Positions 8,664 through 19,595 are shown, counted from the first letter of the stretch. The stretch: DNA of 64,000 bases from Paludibacter sp. (GCA_028710415.1 JAQTUE010000018.1:62001-126000), one strand, 5' to 3'. The notes: generated from the letters alone by a model not told the origin. Numbers and translations are program-made.

Positions 8664-11471
8664 TTAGAAATTTAATGTTACACCTGCAGAATTAGTTTTT
8701 AATCCGGGATATCCTGTCATAGTTTCCGGATCAATTTGGTAATTCTTTAGTAGCGAACTGAATGTAAATAAATTAGTACTATTTACAAATAATCGTACTT
8801 TTTGAAGTTTAGCCCATCTGAGTACTTTTTCGGGAATAGTATACCCAAATTCAATATTTCGAAGTCTAACAAAGTCACCACTTTTAATCCAAAAACTTGA
8901 TGTTCTGTAATTATTGTTGTTTGATTGCAAAGTTAAACGAGGGTATGTTGCCCTAGCCCGTGTATCAATACCAGCTTCAGGATAATAAGCCCATGCATTT
9001 AATGCTATTGGGAAAACGTTTCTATTATCAACAAATGAAACATTCTGATTATATGCATCCAACAAATTCACATCTCTGCCTGCCTGGCCTTGAAACAACA
9101 TTTGGAAGTCAAAATTATGAAATTCAGCACCTAGATTTAGTGAAAAGTTCATTGTTGACAAATAGGGATTCCCTATCTTATTTACATCCTTTTCATCGAT
9201 AACATTATCTTTGTTTAAATCCTGATATTTTAAATCGCCTGGCTGTACTGCTCCGAAAGTAGGTTTCGGAAATTCAGCTTTCAACGTACCATCTGGATTA
9301 AAGTCTGAAATGTCATAAAATCCCACACTCACATTTCCATATTTTGAACCAATGCTATTACCTGTTTGTCTCATTCCAGGAATTGTCTGAACTTCTGCCA
9401 TATAATCTATTTTGTTAATAGTATAGGAGAAAAGCCCTGTAATGAAATAATTTAACTTTCCGATATTGCTTTTATTCGAAACACTTAATTCAAAACCTTT
9501 ATTTGTTACTTTTCCAATATTTCTGTATGGCATCGCACCGCCAAATACTGCTGACAATGAATTATCTTGTGTAAGGATTCCAGAACGTTTGTCAATAAAT
9601 CCAGTAAGATTTAAAGATAGTGTCTTAAAGAGGATTGCATCCAATCCAATATCATATTTAGTGCTTTTCTCGGCAGATATATTTAAATTGGTTACATTTT
9701 GCTCAACAGTTCCGTAGTGACCCGAAATTGATGTTGTTCCAGTGTTGTATAATCCTGGACTTGTAAAATACTGTTCATAAAGATACCTATCACCTGAGAA
9801 TCTGTCATTACCGGTTTCACCAACTGAAGCAATTAATTTTAATGTGTTGACATTCTTATTATCTAAAAAAGATTCATTCGATAGTACCCATGTAGCTGAA
9901 ACTGCCGGATAGAAATTCCATTTATGACCTTGTGCATAGTTATCCGAACCACTAAGTGAATAAGCAAAATTTAATAGGTAGGTATTATTATAACCATATA
10001 AAAAATTTCCTCCTAAATTGGCGTAATTGTAATTCATGTTTATTCCGGCATTTCCATTTAAATTTGCATCAATATTATATGAACTCATTAGCATATTTGA
10101 TTTGGCTGAAATACTATGAAGACCAAAACTATTATCATACCCGGCACCAAATGTGTATTGTTTCATCAAATACTGATTTGTACCATAATCATCCCAAACA
10201 GAATAATCCGTATTCAAATCGGTAGTTTGCTGTACGCCATCAATATAACGTGCATATCTTTTATATTTACTATTAGAGCCACGTGTCCAAGTATTGAACG
10301 AGATTGCTTCTGAGAGATATAATCCTTTAGCAATAAAATCAAGTTTTTCCTTTAAGCTTAAATTAGCCTGCAAATATCTATCTCGTTGCTCATAGATTCC
10401 ATAATCATTAGTTACACCTACAGGATTATCCGGGTATAGTGTTGTTCCTGTCCAGGTTCCATCTGAGTTTCTTATATTATAAATATTTGAAGGATACCTT
10501 TCTAGATTAGTAAAAAGACCGGAAGTACTATAGTCAGGTCTTCTTCTGTTTTCTATTCGACCACCCAGATCAACTTTTGCTTCAATAAATTTGAACATAT
10601 TCAAATCCAGGTTTGTACGTAAATTATAACTATTATACTCTAAATTAGAATGAGTATCATCCGATTTTACATTATATAGTCCCTGACTATTTACAAAGTC
10701 TCCCACTACAAGATATTTTGCATTTTTATCCCCACCACTTATAGTGAAATCGGCATCCTGATAGGGAGTTGTATTTTTCAAAGTTTGACCAAACCAGTCT
10801 ACGTCAATACCCTTTCCATCCTTATAGGTCTGTAATTGATAGTCATTGTAGAATGGTAGCCAAATTCTTCCATTATCATTACTATATGCCTGATTATACA
10901 GACGAGCATAGTCGTATGAACGTAAAGGCTTGTTTATATTTATGGCACTCTGCTGTCCAGATCTAACTTGTAATTGTACTACCGGTTTTCCGGCTTTACC
11001 TCTTTTTGTTGTAACCAACAATATTCCATTTGCGCCTTTCACACCATATGGAGCTAATGAAGCTGCATCTTTTAAAACTGATATGCTTTCAATTTCATTT
11101 GCCGATAAATTTTGAAAATATGACATTTCTGTTTGAAATCCATCTACATAAATAACCAAATCGGAATTGTTATATGTTCCTACCCCTCTGATATGAAGTG
11201 AAGCAACATCATAACCAGGTTCACCCGAGCCTTGAGATACGGACAAAGCAGCTATCTTACCATACAAAGTATTTGTAATATTGGCACCAGGGGTATGATA
11301 AAGTTTATTTCCGGAAACTCCAACAGTTGTACTACTTTGGATAGATTTTATCGAATCTGTAGTTATCTTTGGAGTATTTGTTTTAGCATTAATGGTGCTA
11401 TTTATCAGAATTAGCCCACTAAGTACTAATATACTTTTTGAAAGTATTTTTTTTATCAGTTCTCTTATCAT
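8664..11471 (-). CDS. SusC/RagA-family TonB-dependent transporter (second pair, short form)
   Basis: 935 residues with a signal peptide. The plug domain (LHIRGVGTYNNSDLVIYVDGFQTEM, ISVLKDAASLAPYGVKGANGILLVTTKRGK) is followed by a 22-strand barrel ending in a C-terminal aromatic residue (GVTLNF). Unlike the first SusC at 13341-16691, it has no N-terminal carboxypeptidase-regulatory-like domain: only about 40 residues lie between signal peptide and plug. The protein would import oligosaccharides across the outer membrane using TonB. It pairs with the SusD gene directly downstream. Confidence 0.95.
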   Translation of the reverse strand: MIRELIKKILSKSILVLSGLILINSTINAKTNTPKITTDSIKSIQSSTTVGVSGNKLYHTPGANITNTLYGKIAALSVSQGSGEPGYDVASLHIRGVGTYNNSDLVIYVDGFQTEMSYFQNLSANEIESISVLKDAASLAPYGVKGANGILLVTTKRGKAGKPVVQLQVRSGQQSAININKPLRSYDYARLYNQAYSNDNGRIWLPFYNDYQLQTYKDGKGIDVDWFGQTLKNTTPYQDADFTISGGDKNAKYLVVGDFVNSQGLYNVKSDDTHSNLEYNSYNLRTNLDLNMFKFIEAKVDLGGRIENRRRPDYSTSGLFTNLERYPSNIYNIRNSDGTWTGTTLYPDNPVGVTNDYGIYEQRDRYLQANLSLKEKLDFIAKGLYLSEAISFNTWTRGSNSKYKRYARYIDGVQQTTDLNTDYSVWDDYGTNQYLMKQYTFGAGYDNSFGLHSISAKSNMLMSSYNIDANLNGNAGINMNYNYANLGGNFLYGYNNTYLLNFAYSLSGSDNYAQGHKWNFYPAVSATWVLSNESFLDNKNVNTLKLIASVGETGNDRFSGDRYLYEQYFTSPGLYNTGTTSISGHYGTVEQNVTNLNISAEKSTKYDIGLDAILFKTLSLNLTGFIDKRSGILTQDNSLSAVFGGAMPYRNIGKVTNKGFELSVSNKSNIGKLNYFITGLFSYTINKIDYMAEVQTIPGMRQTGNSIGSKYGNVSVGFYDISDFNPDGTLKAEFPKPTFGAVQPGDLKYQDLNKDNVIDEKDVNKIGNPYLSTMNFSLNLGAEFHNFDFQMLFQGQAGRDVNLLDAYNQNVSFVDNRNVFPIALNAWAYYPEAGIDTRARATYPRLTLQSNNNNYRTSSFWIKSGDFVRLRNIEFGYTIPEKVLRWAKLQKVRLFVNSTNLFTFSSLLKNYQIDPETMTGYPGLKTNSAGVTLNF

Positions 11472-11512
11472 TGTACTGTATTTAAGATTTTTTAGTTAGT
11501 AGATTGATATAT

Positions 11513-13327
11513 TTAATATCCGGGATTTTGAATTAGATACTTCTTATTAATCTCGGCTTGGGGAAAAGGATTCAGATATTGATTAGGATTCCAAAAACCT
11601 TTTATTGCATTAACAGTTTTATAATCATTATAGTCTGAAGCGTTAATATGATTTCCAGCAGTAGCAAATGTGTAGGTAAAATATTTCAAATCTCCTCCGA
11701 TAACTCCATTATTAAGATCAGTCAATTTCCAATGTTTGACATCGTGAAATCTATGATTTTCTCTGAAAAATTCTACAGCCCATTCACGTTGTATAATTTC
11801 TCTCAATTTTCCTTTATCTGTTTCTGTCACATCTGGTAATCCGGCTCTTTTTCTTATTACATTTAAATTTGTTAAAGCTTCCTGATTGTTTCCAACTTCA
11901 TTATAAGCCTCAGCCATATTTAAATAAAATTCAGCCAAACGATAAATAGGATAGTTCATCCACAATCTATTACCCGCTTTATACCAAAACTTTGTAGATA
12001 AAGCACACCCTGGTAATTTATTGTCACCAATGAAATTTGAAACTGCCCAGGTTTGGTCACCAGGATTATTCCAGGGTTGGATAGTAAAAGCATATACTGA
12101 TGCTTTTAAGCGTGGTTCCATTTCTTGCATTTTAGATACATATTCTGAAAACGGTTTAGGATCTGATCCTGCCCAAGTTTGATCTGTACCATCAGCTTTG
12201 TAATATTTCGATAGCATGGAGAATGAAACAAAATTTTGTTGTGCATCCCAATAGTGGATATTATAATGAGAGTAAAATCCGGTTTTATTGTTAGCCTCAC
12301 TAAAGTCCTTTTGAAAATTATAAGCTAATAGCACTTCTGCGTTATTTGGAGTTGAAGTTGCATTTCCATAGTCATCCAACGGACTTCCGGTGTTAATGAT
12401 CATATAATTATTTTTTAATGACCATTCAACAACTGCCTTACTGGCGTCAGCTGCTGCTTGCCAACGTTGAGAATCATAATTTCCAAAACAAATTAGTTTA
12501 TTATTTTCTCCCATGTCTAAATATGGAGTCGATGAGTTAAACAATGGACGAGCAGCATAAATATAAGCTTCAGCTTTAATTGCTAATGGAATTCCGGCAG
12601 TAAGTCGTCCTTTCATTTCATCTGAATATACGTCAGGAAGATTATTTGCACTATTACATAATTCAACAATAAAATCAAGTGTTTCTTGAATACTTGCTCT
12701 TGGAATTCTTACATTATCAGTTGGTTTTAATGTACTCTTTACAATTGGGACTCCACCATAACGTTTAAACATTTCTAAGTACTGATAGGCAACCAATGCT
12801 TTCATTTCTGATTTAATCTGGTTTTTCTCTATATCGGAATAATCAGAAACTTTATCAATATTTTCAAATACCAAATAGGCTTGCCGGACAGCTTTCCAAT
12901 GGAAATCATAATTATCTTCATTTCTACCAGCTGCCGACATTCCGGATCTAATTAACCAATATCCATCTTCCCAGTTAAACATATTTAGCATATCGCCACA
13001 TAAATCATCTAATGTTCCATGATTCATGCCATTATTAGCACCCACCCAATCTGATACTGGTATACCAGTAGCCAAACAAAGAGCATAAGATTGAGAAATA
13101 GCAGATATTGCTTTATCTTTTTTACTAAACACAGAATCTACATTTGTGTCGCTACCTACCGGTTTTAGTAAGAATTCATCCTGACAAGATGTAGGCATCA
13201 ATAAAATAAATAATGCAGTTATCGATAAACAAAGTATTTTCCCCAATTTAAAGAATATCTTATTTTTATATCTGATTGGAGCCTGCATATCAATATCTCC
13301 TTTAAAGTTTATAAATGTATTTTTCAT
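11513..13327 (-). CDS. SusD/RagB-family lipoprotein (first pair)
   Basis: 604 residues. The lipobox is LMPTSC (Cys48 from the first ATG); an ATG at 13288 would shorten the n-region and is also possible. SusD features include MKALVAYQYLEMFKRYGGVPIV, AIKAEAYIYAARPLF and the C-terminal REIIQREWAVEFFRENHRFHDVKHWKL. It follows the long SusC with only 13 nt between them and is clearly its partner. It differs from the second SusD, so the two pairs probably take different oligosaccharides or lengths. Confidence 0.95.
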   Translation of the reverse strand: MKNTFINFKGDIDMQAPIRYKNKIFFKLGKILCLSITALFILLMPTSCQDEFLLKPVGSDTNVDSVFSKKDKAISAISQSYALCLATGIPVSDWVGANNGMNHGTLDDLCGDMLNMFNWEDGYWLIRSGMSAAGRNEDNYDFHWKAVRQAYLVFENIDKVSDYSDIEKNQIKSEMKALVAYQYLEMFKRYGGVPIVKSTLKPTDNVRIPRASIQETLDFIVELCNSANNLPDVYSDEMKGRLTAGIPLAIKAEAYIYAARPLFNSSTPYLDMGENNKLICFGNYDSQRWQAAADASKAVVEWSLKNNYMIINTGSPLDDYGNATSTPNNAEVLLAYNFQKDFSEANNKTGFYSHYNIHYWDAQQNFVSFSMLSKYYKADGTDQTWAGSDPKPFSEYVSKMQEMEPRLKASVYAFTIQPWNNPGDQTWAVSNFIGDNKLPGCALSTKFWYKAGNRLWMNYPIYRLAEFYLNMAEAYNEVGNNQEALTNLNVIRKRAGLPDVTETDKGKLREIIQREWAVEFFRENHRFHDVKHWKLTDLNNGVIGGDLKYFTYTFATAGNHINASDYNDYKTVNAIKGFWNPNQYLNPFPQAEINKKYLIQNPGY

Positions 13328-13340
13328 ATCTATTTTTCAT

Positions 13341-16300
13341 TTAAAATTGAACTTTTACTCCGAAATTCACGACTCTTGTCAATGGATATAATAATCCTTG
13401 CTCTGCTCCTGTACCAGTTGATTGTTCCGGATCAATTCCAATTTCATTTAAATTATCCTTTGTCCATGTCCATAAGTTATTAGCATTACTGTAAATTCGA
13501 ATCTTACTTATTCCAATAGATTTCATAAATGAAAGTTGATTAAATGTATACCCCACTTCAATATTTTTCAACCGCAGAAAGTCATTTGACTTCAACCAAA
13601 AATCACTGAAGACACTATTTTGATTGGCAGTATTATTCATTGAAGCTCTTGGATAACTTATTTTTGATCCATTTGCGGCTTTTTCAGGAGTCCATTGCCC
13701 ATCATATTGCCATTGGAAAGCTGATGAATAATTCTTAAAGAACGGTCCAATTAAGTAATAACTAATCGGAAACGATCCATTCGCTGTTCCAATTCCAAGA
13801 ATTGAAAGATCAAATCCTTTATATTCAAATCCTATAGCAAGATTAAAAGAATATTGTGGGATATTTGAGTATCCAACAGGAACTCTGTCATTTTCATCGA
13901 CCTTACCATCTCCTGTAACATCTACATATTTTAAATCTCCTAACTTTACTTTATTACCATCGATAGTTGAGTAAATGTGATTGTTAACTTCCTCCAGAGT
14001 ATTGTAGAACCCATCGGTCTTGTAACCTTTATACTGACCATATGCAAATCCGGTACTATTTAGCCATTGATAATCATAACTGGGTTCGTCCATATATTCA
14101 ATTTTATTTTTTGCAAAAGATAAACTTGTTCTAACCCAATAGCTAAATATTTGTTTTCTATCTCTCCACTCCAATTGAATTTCATAACCCTGATTAGACA
14201 TTTTACCAATGTTAGCCGGAGGTAAATTTGCTCCAATTAAATTAGTGGTAGTTCCTAAATACAAAAGGATATTGTCTCTTTTCTCACTAAAAAAATCTGC
14301 AGTCATGGAAAGTCGATCTTTAAAAAGCTTAAGTTCGATAGCCGAGTTAAACTTCTTAGCCCTCTCCCAGGTCACATTGGGATTTCCCACAGTAGTTTCT
14401 GTTGCTCCATTATAATATGGATTTGGACTAGAACCATTTGATGAACCAAAATCATACCCATTTAAAATTCCGGAGCCTGTATACCCCCAAGTACTAGGTT
14501 GATACAAAAATCTCCTGCCTCCAATTTTGTCATTTCCTACCTCACCATAAGATGCTCTAAGTTTTAACCAAGAAACAACTGAATTTTGGGGAAAATATGG
14601 TTCATTTGAAATAATCCAACCGGCAGAATATGCAGGAAATAAACCAAAACGATGATTCTCTGGGAAATTTTCTGAGCCATTATAACCAAGATTAAATTCT
14701 AATAAATAACGTTCATCATAATTATATGTAGCCCTACTCGATAAGCCAATAAGACCTTGTGGCACATTATATTGCAATCCTGGATTTGAGTATTTTTGCG
14801 CATTGGCAAGTGCTAATCCGGTGAAACTATTTTTCCCAATTTTTCTATTGTAATTAATTGCACCCTCAATATAGAACTTACGTTCTTTATAATCTGACAC
14901 ATTATCAGTAATGGAGTTTGTACTTAGTTTACCACCGGAATAAATAATGTTAGATGGATCCAATGGATCACGGCCTACATTATACGTTTGAATTGAATTA
15001 TGAGTATAAATACCTTTTTTGTAATAATCATCATAAGAAACAATTGCATGTGCAGACAATCCCTTCGTAAGATAATCCATTGTGTGCTTTAACTTTATAC
15101 TCCCTGAAATAATACTACTTGAATATGTTGCATAATTCGAATTCAAAACATAGGTCAGTGGATTAGCTCCACCTATATTAAGTGTAGTTGGCGAAGGGTT
15201 ATACAGAAATCCTGAAATGAGTTTGCCATCAACAAATCCGGGACTTGCAAAAGGAGGAGATTCTACTATATATTGATTTAATTGTTTATACCTACCACCT
15301 ATATCAGTTGAATTGTCTCCACTTAAAATACCCCCGTTTTTAGAAAACTCTGCAGAAGTATTTACAGATACTTGGAAATTTTTACTCAAATCAACATCTA
15401 CATTTGTACGGTAATTATATCTATTGTAAAAAGAGTTTGCATTAGCCCCACTGTAAGTCGAATTTTTTATCAGTCCTTCTTGTGTAAAATAACCTACTGA
15501 TGTAAAATATCTAACCTTATCTGACCCGCCAGATATATTTATATTATATTGATTTTGAGGAGCCGACCCACCGTATTGTTCTTTATACCAATCATGGCTA
15601 GTATAATACAGTGCACCTTGAGATTGTATTTTAGCAATTTGAGTAGGAGTCAAATTCATATTTGCTAATTCGGTCGGCGTATAATCCTGATTATTCTTTA
15701 ACTTCCAAAGTTCATCATCAGAAAAAAGATATTTATTATATGAGGCATCGCCATCATTTTTAATTGCCTGATTTCTAAATAAAGCATATTCATAAGAATT
15801 AGTAGTTTTTGGTATGCTCGTAACAGAAGTTATACCACTATTATAGGTGAAAGAAATTTGAGGTTTTCCTGTTTGACCACGTTTGGTAGTAGCAATGATA
15901 ACACCATTTGCTCCTTTAATACCATAAACAGCGGTAGCTGAGGCATCTTTCAAAACATTAATTCCTTCAATTTCATTTGCATCAATTGAGTTTAACACGG
16001 AGAACGATTGTTGAATGCCGTCAATAACAATAAGTGGTTCCTGCCCATCACTACTCATTGTTGAAATACCTCTAATTCTCAATGTTGCTGAGTTATTACC
16101 AGGCTCACCACTTATCTGAACTGATGATAAACCTGCAATTTTACCAACTAAAGCATTACCTATATTTGATACCGGCACTTGCATCAGTTCTTTATTCCCT
16201 AATGTACTTATTGCCCCTGTTACAGTTTCTTTTTTCTGTTGACCATATCCAACTACAACAACTTCATTTAAAGTAGAATTCTCTTCTAATTTTATTATTA

Positions 16301-16691
16301 TATTTTTAGAGTCTGTAATTGGATATTCTACTGTCGAATATCCAATATATGAAACCTTTAGTATTGTTTTATTGGCTGCATCCAACATAAATTTTCCATT
16401 TCCATCAGTAATTGTTCCAATTTTAGTATCTTTAACTAATATAGAAGCTCCAATAATTGGTTCGCCTCTTTGATCAGTCACTGTCCCGGATATCTTTTTA
16501 GATAACTGTATAGACTGAGAGAAAGTTTCGATTGTATTTAACTGAATCAAAATACATGCTGTAAAAATCAAACATACTCGTACAATTAGCATCCTGTCAG
16601 AAATAGTTTTATGTAATTTCATTTTATTATTAATAGCTGAGTTCATACGTATTAAAAGGTTAATGTAAATTTTAGTAGTAATATAATTCAT
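13341..16691 (-). CDS. SusC/RagA-family TonB-dependent transporter (first pair, full length)
   Basis: Up to 1116 residues; ATGs at 16646 and 16622 give more normal signal peptides (MKLHKTISDRMLIVRV from 16622), so the true start is probably one of these. After the signal peptide comes a carboxypeptidase-regulatory-like domain (ISGTVTDQRGEPIIGASILVKDT), the conserved NEVVVVGYG TonB-box region, the plug (LRIRGISTMSSDGQEPLIVIDGI, INVLKDASATAVYGIKGANGVI) and a long barrel ending VNFGVKVQF. It is the first gene of the susC-susD-susC-susD operon. The upstream region carries the motif at 16860 shared with the regulator region. Confidence 0.95.
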   Translation of the reverse strand: MNYITTKIYINLLIRMNSAINNKMKLHKTISDRMLIVRVCLIFTACILIQLNTIETFSQSIQLSKKISGTVTDQRGEPIIGASILVKDTKIGTITDGNGKFMLDAANKTILKVSYIGYSTVEYPITDSKNIIIKLEENSTLNEVVVVGYGQQKKETVTGAISTLGNKELMQVPVSNIGNALVGKIAGLSSVQISGEPGNNSATLRIRGISTMSSDGQEPLIVIDGIQQSFSVLNSIDANEIEGINVLKDASATAVYGIKGANGVIIATTKRGQTGKPQISFTYNSGITSVTSIPKTTNSYEYALFRNQAIKNDGDASYNKYLFSDDELWKLKNNQDYTPTELANMNLTPTQIAKIQSQGALYYTSHDWYKEQYGGSAPQNQYNINISGGSDKVRYFTSVGYFTQEGLIKNSTYSGANANSFYNRYNYRTNVDVDLSKNFQVSVNTSAEFSKNGGILSGDNSTDIGGRYKQLNQYIVESPPFASPGFVDGKLISGFLYNPSPTTLNIGGANPLTYVLNSNYATYSSSIISGSIKLKHTMDYLTKGLSAHAIVSYDDYYKKGIYTHNSIQTYNVGRDPLDPSNIIYSGGKLSTNSITDNVSDYKERKFYIEGAINYNRKIGKNSFTGLALANAQKYSNPGLQYNVPQGLIGLSSRATYNYDERYLLEFNLGYNGSENFPENHRFGLFPAYSAGWIISNEPYFPQNSVVSWLKLRASYGEVGNDKIGGRRFLYQPSTWGYTGSGILNGYDFGSSNGSSPNPYYNGATETTVGNPNVTWERAKKFNSAIELKLFKDRLSMTADFFSEKRDNILLYLGTTTNLIGANLPPANIGKMSNQGYEIQLEWRDRKQIFSYWVRTSLSFAKNKIEYMDEPSYDYQWLNSTGFAYGQYKGYKTDGFYNTLEEVNNHIYSTIDGNKVKLGDLKYVDVTGDGKVDENDRVPVGYSNIPQYSFNLAIGFEYKGFDLSILGIGTANGSFPISYYLIGPFFKNYSSAFQWQYDGQWTPEKAANGSKISYPRASMNNTANQNSVFSDFWLKSNDFLRLKNIEVGYTFNQLSFMKSIGISKIRIYSNANNLWTWTKDNLNEIGIDPEQSTGTGAEQGLLYPLTRVVNFGVKVQF

Positions 16692-16859
16692 TTTTCATTT
16701 GTATACATTATGTAGATCTTCTCATATCTTGATTTAGTTTTATTAAAATGGGAATTAATTTATATGTCAAATAATTATTTCGAATTATATTGAATTGTTT
16801 ATGGCACAAAATTATATCTAATCATTATTGTTTTCTTATAAAATTCAGTCAATTAATTA

Positions 16860-16873
16860 TACTTTTTTGAATA
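16860..16873. promoter_or_regulatory. Shared upstream motif TACTTTTTTGAATA, copy 2 (candidate operator)
   Basis: Identical to the 14-mer at 625-638 and placed about 170-250 nt upstream of the possible starts of the first susC gene. A shared site for the locus regulator is the simplest reading. Confidence 0.35.
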
Positions 16874-17617
16874 GGTGATTGTATTATGTACATATTTAAT
16901 AAAATAATCTACATTCTATTTAGCTACAAATACTATAAAAGCCTCTATATTAAAACAAACTGATATAATTAGAATTTGTGGTCAGAAGTAGGTTTAACTT
17001 ATAAAGTTTTTTTCTAAATAAAAGATAAATACTTTGTTCAGCTCAACAATATAAAAACACATTACAACTTTTTGACACTTATTGAGATTATTGCTCCCAT
17101 AATACTGCAAAAAAATAGTTTATTTCAATTACCACTTTAAATCATATATAATTCTTAATCAAGTAGATTTACTTTTAATTCAACAGAATAAATTAAGCTC
17201 CGTTTCAGGTAACAATATTTAAACATGTCATCAAATCAATCAACGGAATGAAGTAATATCCAATTTTAAAGAATAACAATTAACCACCACACACATCAAA
17301 TTAGAAATAATACTTCCATCTTATTGAATTACAAAACAAAAGTAGTTTTTCACTTAATCAACCATAAATCAGATTATAATTATTAGGATTGTTTGAATGT
17401 TTTGAATACCTAAATATGTTGCTTTCAAAAATCAGTTTTCCTATACTAGGCAATATAAATGTGACTAATTTGTCAGTTGAATTGGCTTTTGAATTTAATA
17501 TGAAGATTATGGTTGAGTTGATAATACCAGCTTCAATATTGTGCTAAGCTAATGCCTTTGAAATGCCTTCGAAATGGAACAATACATATATAATACATAC
17601 TTAATACAATAGTAACA

Positions 17618-17657
17618 CATAGATAACACATATTAAAATAGGTATGTATTATCTATG
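17618..17657. repeat. AT-rich inverted repeat
   Basis: CATAGATAACACATA at 17618-17632 is complementary, with one mismatch, to TATGTATTATCTATG at 17643-17657. It is not followed by a clear T run and has no gene close on either side. Its role is unknown. Confidence 0.5.
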
Positions 17658-18019
17658 CATTATGAATATAATTAAAATTTATTATGTATATTTGCAATAA
17701 TTTCAAAGGTATTAGGAAGGCTTCTACAAAGCAGTAGGTAGTAAAATAGTTGGTAGTAAATAGTTGGTAGTGAGTAGTCGGCAGTAAAATAGTTGGTTGC
17801 CGGAGTTTACTTCACTTATTATCAAACATATACATACATATACAGTATAATAAAGTCCGTTTAAAGTGAACCATTATTTCACACAAAACGCGGAACTTCA
17901 AAACGGCAGGTAGAAAGTAGTCGGCAGTAGGCAGGTAGATTATCGCATCGATTTATCGACAAATCGTCAAGTCAACCAATTAACCAATTAACTAATCAAC
18001 TAATTAACTAATCACAATT

Positions 18020-18829
18020 ATGGCAATTCTTAAAGGAGCAATTCAAATGACAGGTGGCATCAAGGGTGTTTCCTTTTACAGCTTGAAAGGGAGTGATAAA
18101 ATTTTTATGCGGACCAAGGGTGGTGCAAATAAGGATACAATTGCCAATTCGCCAAAGTTCGAAAAGTTTCGCAAGGAGCAAAAAGAGTTTGGAGGTTGCG
18201 CCAAGTTCGGTTCGTTGGCACGGTACTCCTTTGGCGGCCTGCATCGGTTGGCGGATTATAACCTGACCCCTGTACTAAACGGCATGGGTAAAAACCTAAT
18301 GAAGCTAGATACTACTTCTGAAAAAGGGCGGCGCAACCTGAAACTGACTGCCCACAAACAGGCGCTGGCAGGATTCAATTTTAACCGTAACTTTCCGTTC
18401 AGTTCGGTGCTGCGCGTTGCACCCCAATGGCAACTGGACCGCGACACACTGAGGGCTGTTGTAACCATACCGCGCATCAATACGGACATTGACCTGCAAA
18501 ATATACAAAAACTGCCGTTCTTCCGCCTGATCGTGGTACTGGGCACCATTTCGGATATGGCATTAAATCCTACAGTGAATGAGTATGAGCCCCTGGTGGA
18601 AGGCCTGCATGGTCACAGTGCCGTACTGACCGGCGAATGGCATTCCACGCAAACCATATTGCCTGAGCATACGATGACCGTACAAATGCATCCAACGGAA
18701 ATTGCAGAAATAAACGATAGTGTTACTGTGCTACTTAGCATGGCGGTTGAATTTGGGAATGTAGGATTTACCGGGGAACCTGTGGAGGTGAAGTATGCAG
18801 GGTGTGGGAAAGTGATAGCTAGTAGGTAG
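18020..18829 (+). CDS. Conserved Bacteroidota protein of unknown function
   Basis: 269 residues with no signal peptide or membrane helix. The start has the pattern MAILKGAIQMTGGIKGVSFYSLKGSDK...RTKGGANKDTI, and FGGLHRLADYNL follows. I recall a family of Bacteroidota proteins starting in this way but know no function for it. The second half is beta-rich with hydrophobic strands (FFRLIVVLGTISDMAL, SVTVLLSMAVEFG). The gene stands alone between two repeat-rich spacers and is visibly richer in G+C than its surroundings, which may mean transfer. It could be a structural or phage-related component, but nothing in the neighbourhood supports that. Confidence 0.75.
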   Translation: MAILKGAIQMTGGIKGVSFYSLKGSDKIFMRTKGGANKDTIANSPKFEKFRKEQKEFGGCAKFGSLARYSFGGLHRLADYNLTPVLNGMGKNLMKLDTTSEKGRRNLKLTAHKQALAGFNFNRNFPFSSVLRVAPQWQLDRDTLRAVVTIPRINTDIDLQNIQKLPFFRLIVVLGTISDMALNPTVNEYEPLVEGLHGHSAVLTGEWHSTQTILPEHTMTVQMHPTEIAEINDSVTVLLSMAVEFGNVGFTGEPVEVKYAGCGKVIASR

Positions 18830-19595
18830 TCGGTAGTTTTTAGTAAGTAGTAAGGTGTTCCGCGTTCAATGTTCAGTGTTCCGCGTTCAGTGTTCCGCGT
18901 TATTGGGGCTGAAGCATTATGCAATTGGATAATGATTCATTCTAACATTCAACTCAATCAACCAATCAACTCAATCAACGAATCAATCCCCTAAATACCA
19001 CCCTTATTTACTTATTATCTAACTGTATTATAGCAATTTAAATAAGGGAATAAGGGCAGGTTCTGAGGTGTTGGATTTTATACTGAGCGAACAAAACAAA
19101 AGAAAAATAAGGGTTTGAAGAGAAAGAAAAGTTTGGGAAAGTTTTCCGCGTTCAATGTTCCATGTTCCTCGTTATAGTTGTCATCTTCAAGAAAACGCTT
19201 TCGTGTACTTCGTACGACGAAAGGTTTAAACCACTTTGAAGCATATTTCCTTAATTTTTTTTATTCAATGATTTGCCACTCTCGGAGTTCAGATTTGAAG
19301 ACTACAAATTTTTCTTGACAAAAGTTGCATATTTATTCTAAAGGGTATAATACTGTCTATTTATTAGGTTATTTAATTCTAATTTAACTCTTTCGATTGA
19401 TTCTATTACAAGATAGGTTAAGCATTCACCTCCCTTTTGATTCATTACACGTACTGCAACATCCCTATGTAAAATTAATAGTCGTTTTGCTAAAACTATT
19501 TAACCAAAGTGCATGTTTTATTCAATAGAAATTCATATTTTTAGTGCAGAATTAATTATCCATTAGTTTTCTTCATAATTAAACAGTTAGAGCGT
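18830..19595. other. Intergenic region with word repeats
   Basis: No gene is supportable. The stop codon at 18829 is followed at once by GTAGGTAGTCGGTAG/AGTAAGTAGTAAG words. Next come repeated GTTCCGCGTTCA(G/A)TGTTC words (about 18857-18900, echoed at about 19141-19172), a CAATCAACC(A/T)ATCAAC run (about 18950-18990) and an imperfect hairpin at 19198-19224. Confidence 0.6.

Larger units (their letters stand above)
16692..18019. other. 1.3-kb AT-rich intergenic region with low-complexity words
   Basis: No supportable gene is seen on either strand. The left part is the promoter region of the SusC operon. The right part holds an imperfect hairpin (17618-17657), GTAGGTAG/AGTTGGTAGT words (about 17728-17800), GGCAGGTAG words (about 17900-17937) and an AACCAATTAACTAATCAAC run (about 17974-18014) just before the gene at 18020. 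Confidence 0.6.

Noticed and set aside
16692..19595. tRNA, insertion sequence or transposase remnants in the empty regions
   Set aside because: No clover-leaf, terminal inverted repeats with target duplication or transposase motifs could be seen.
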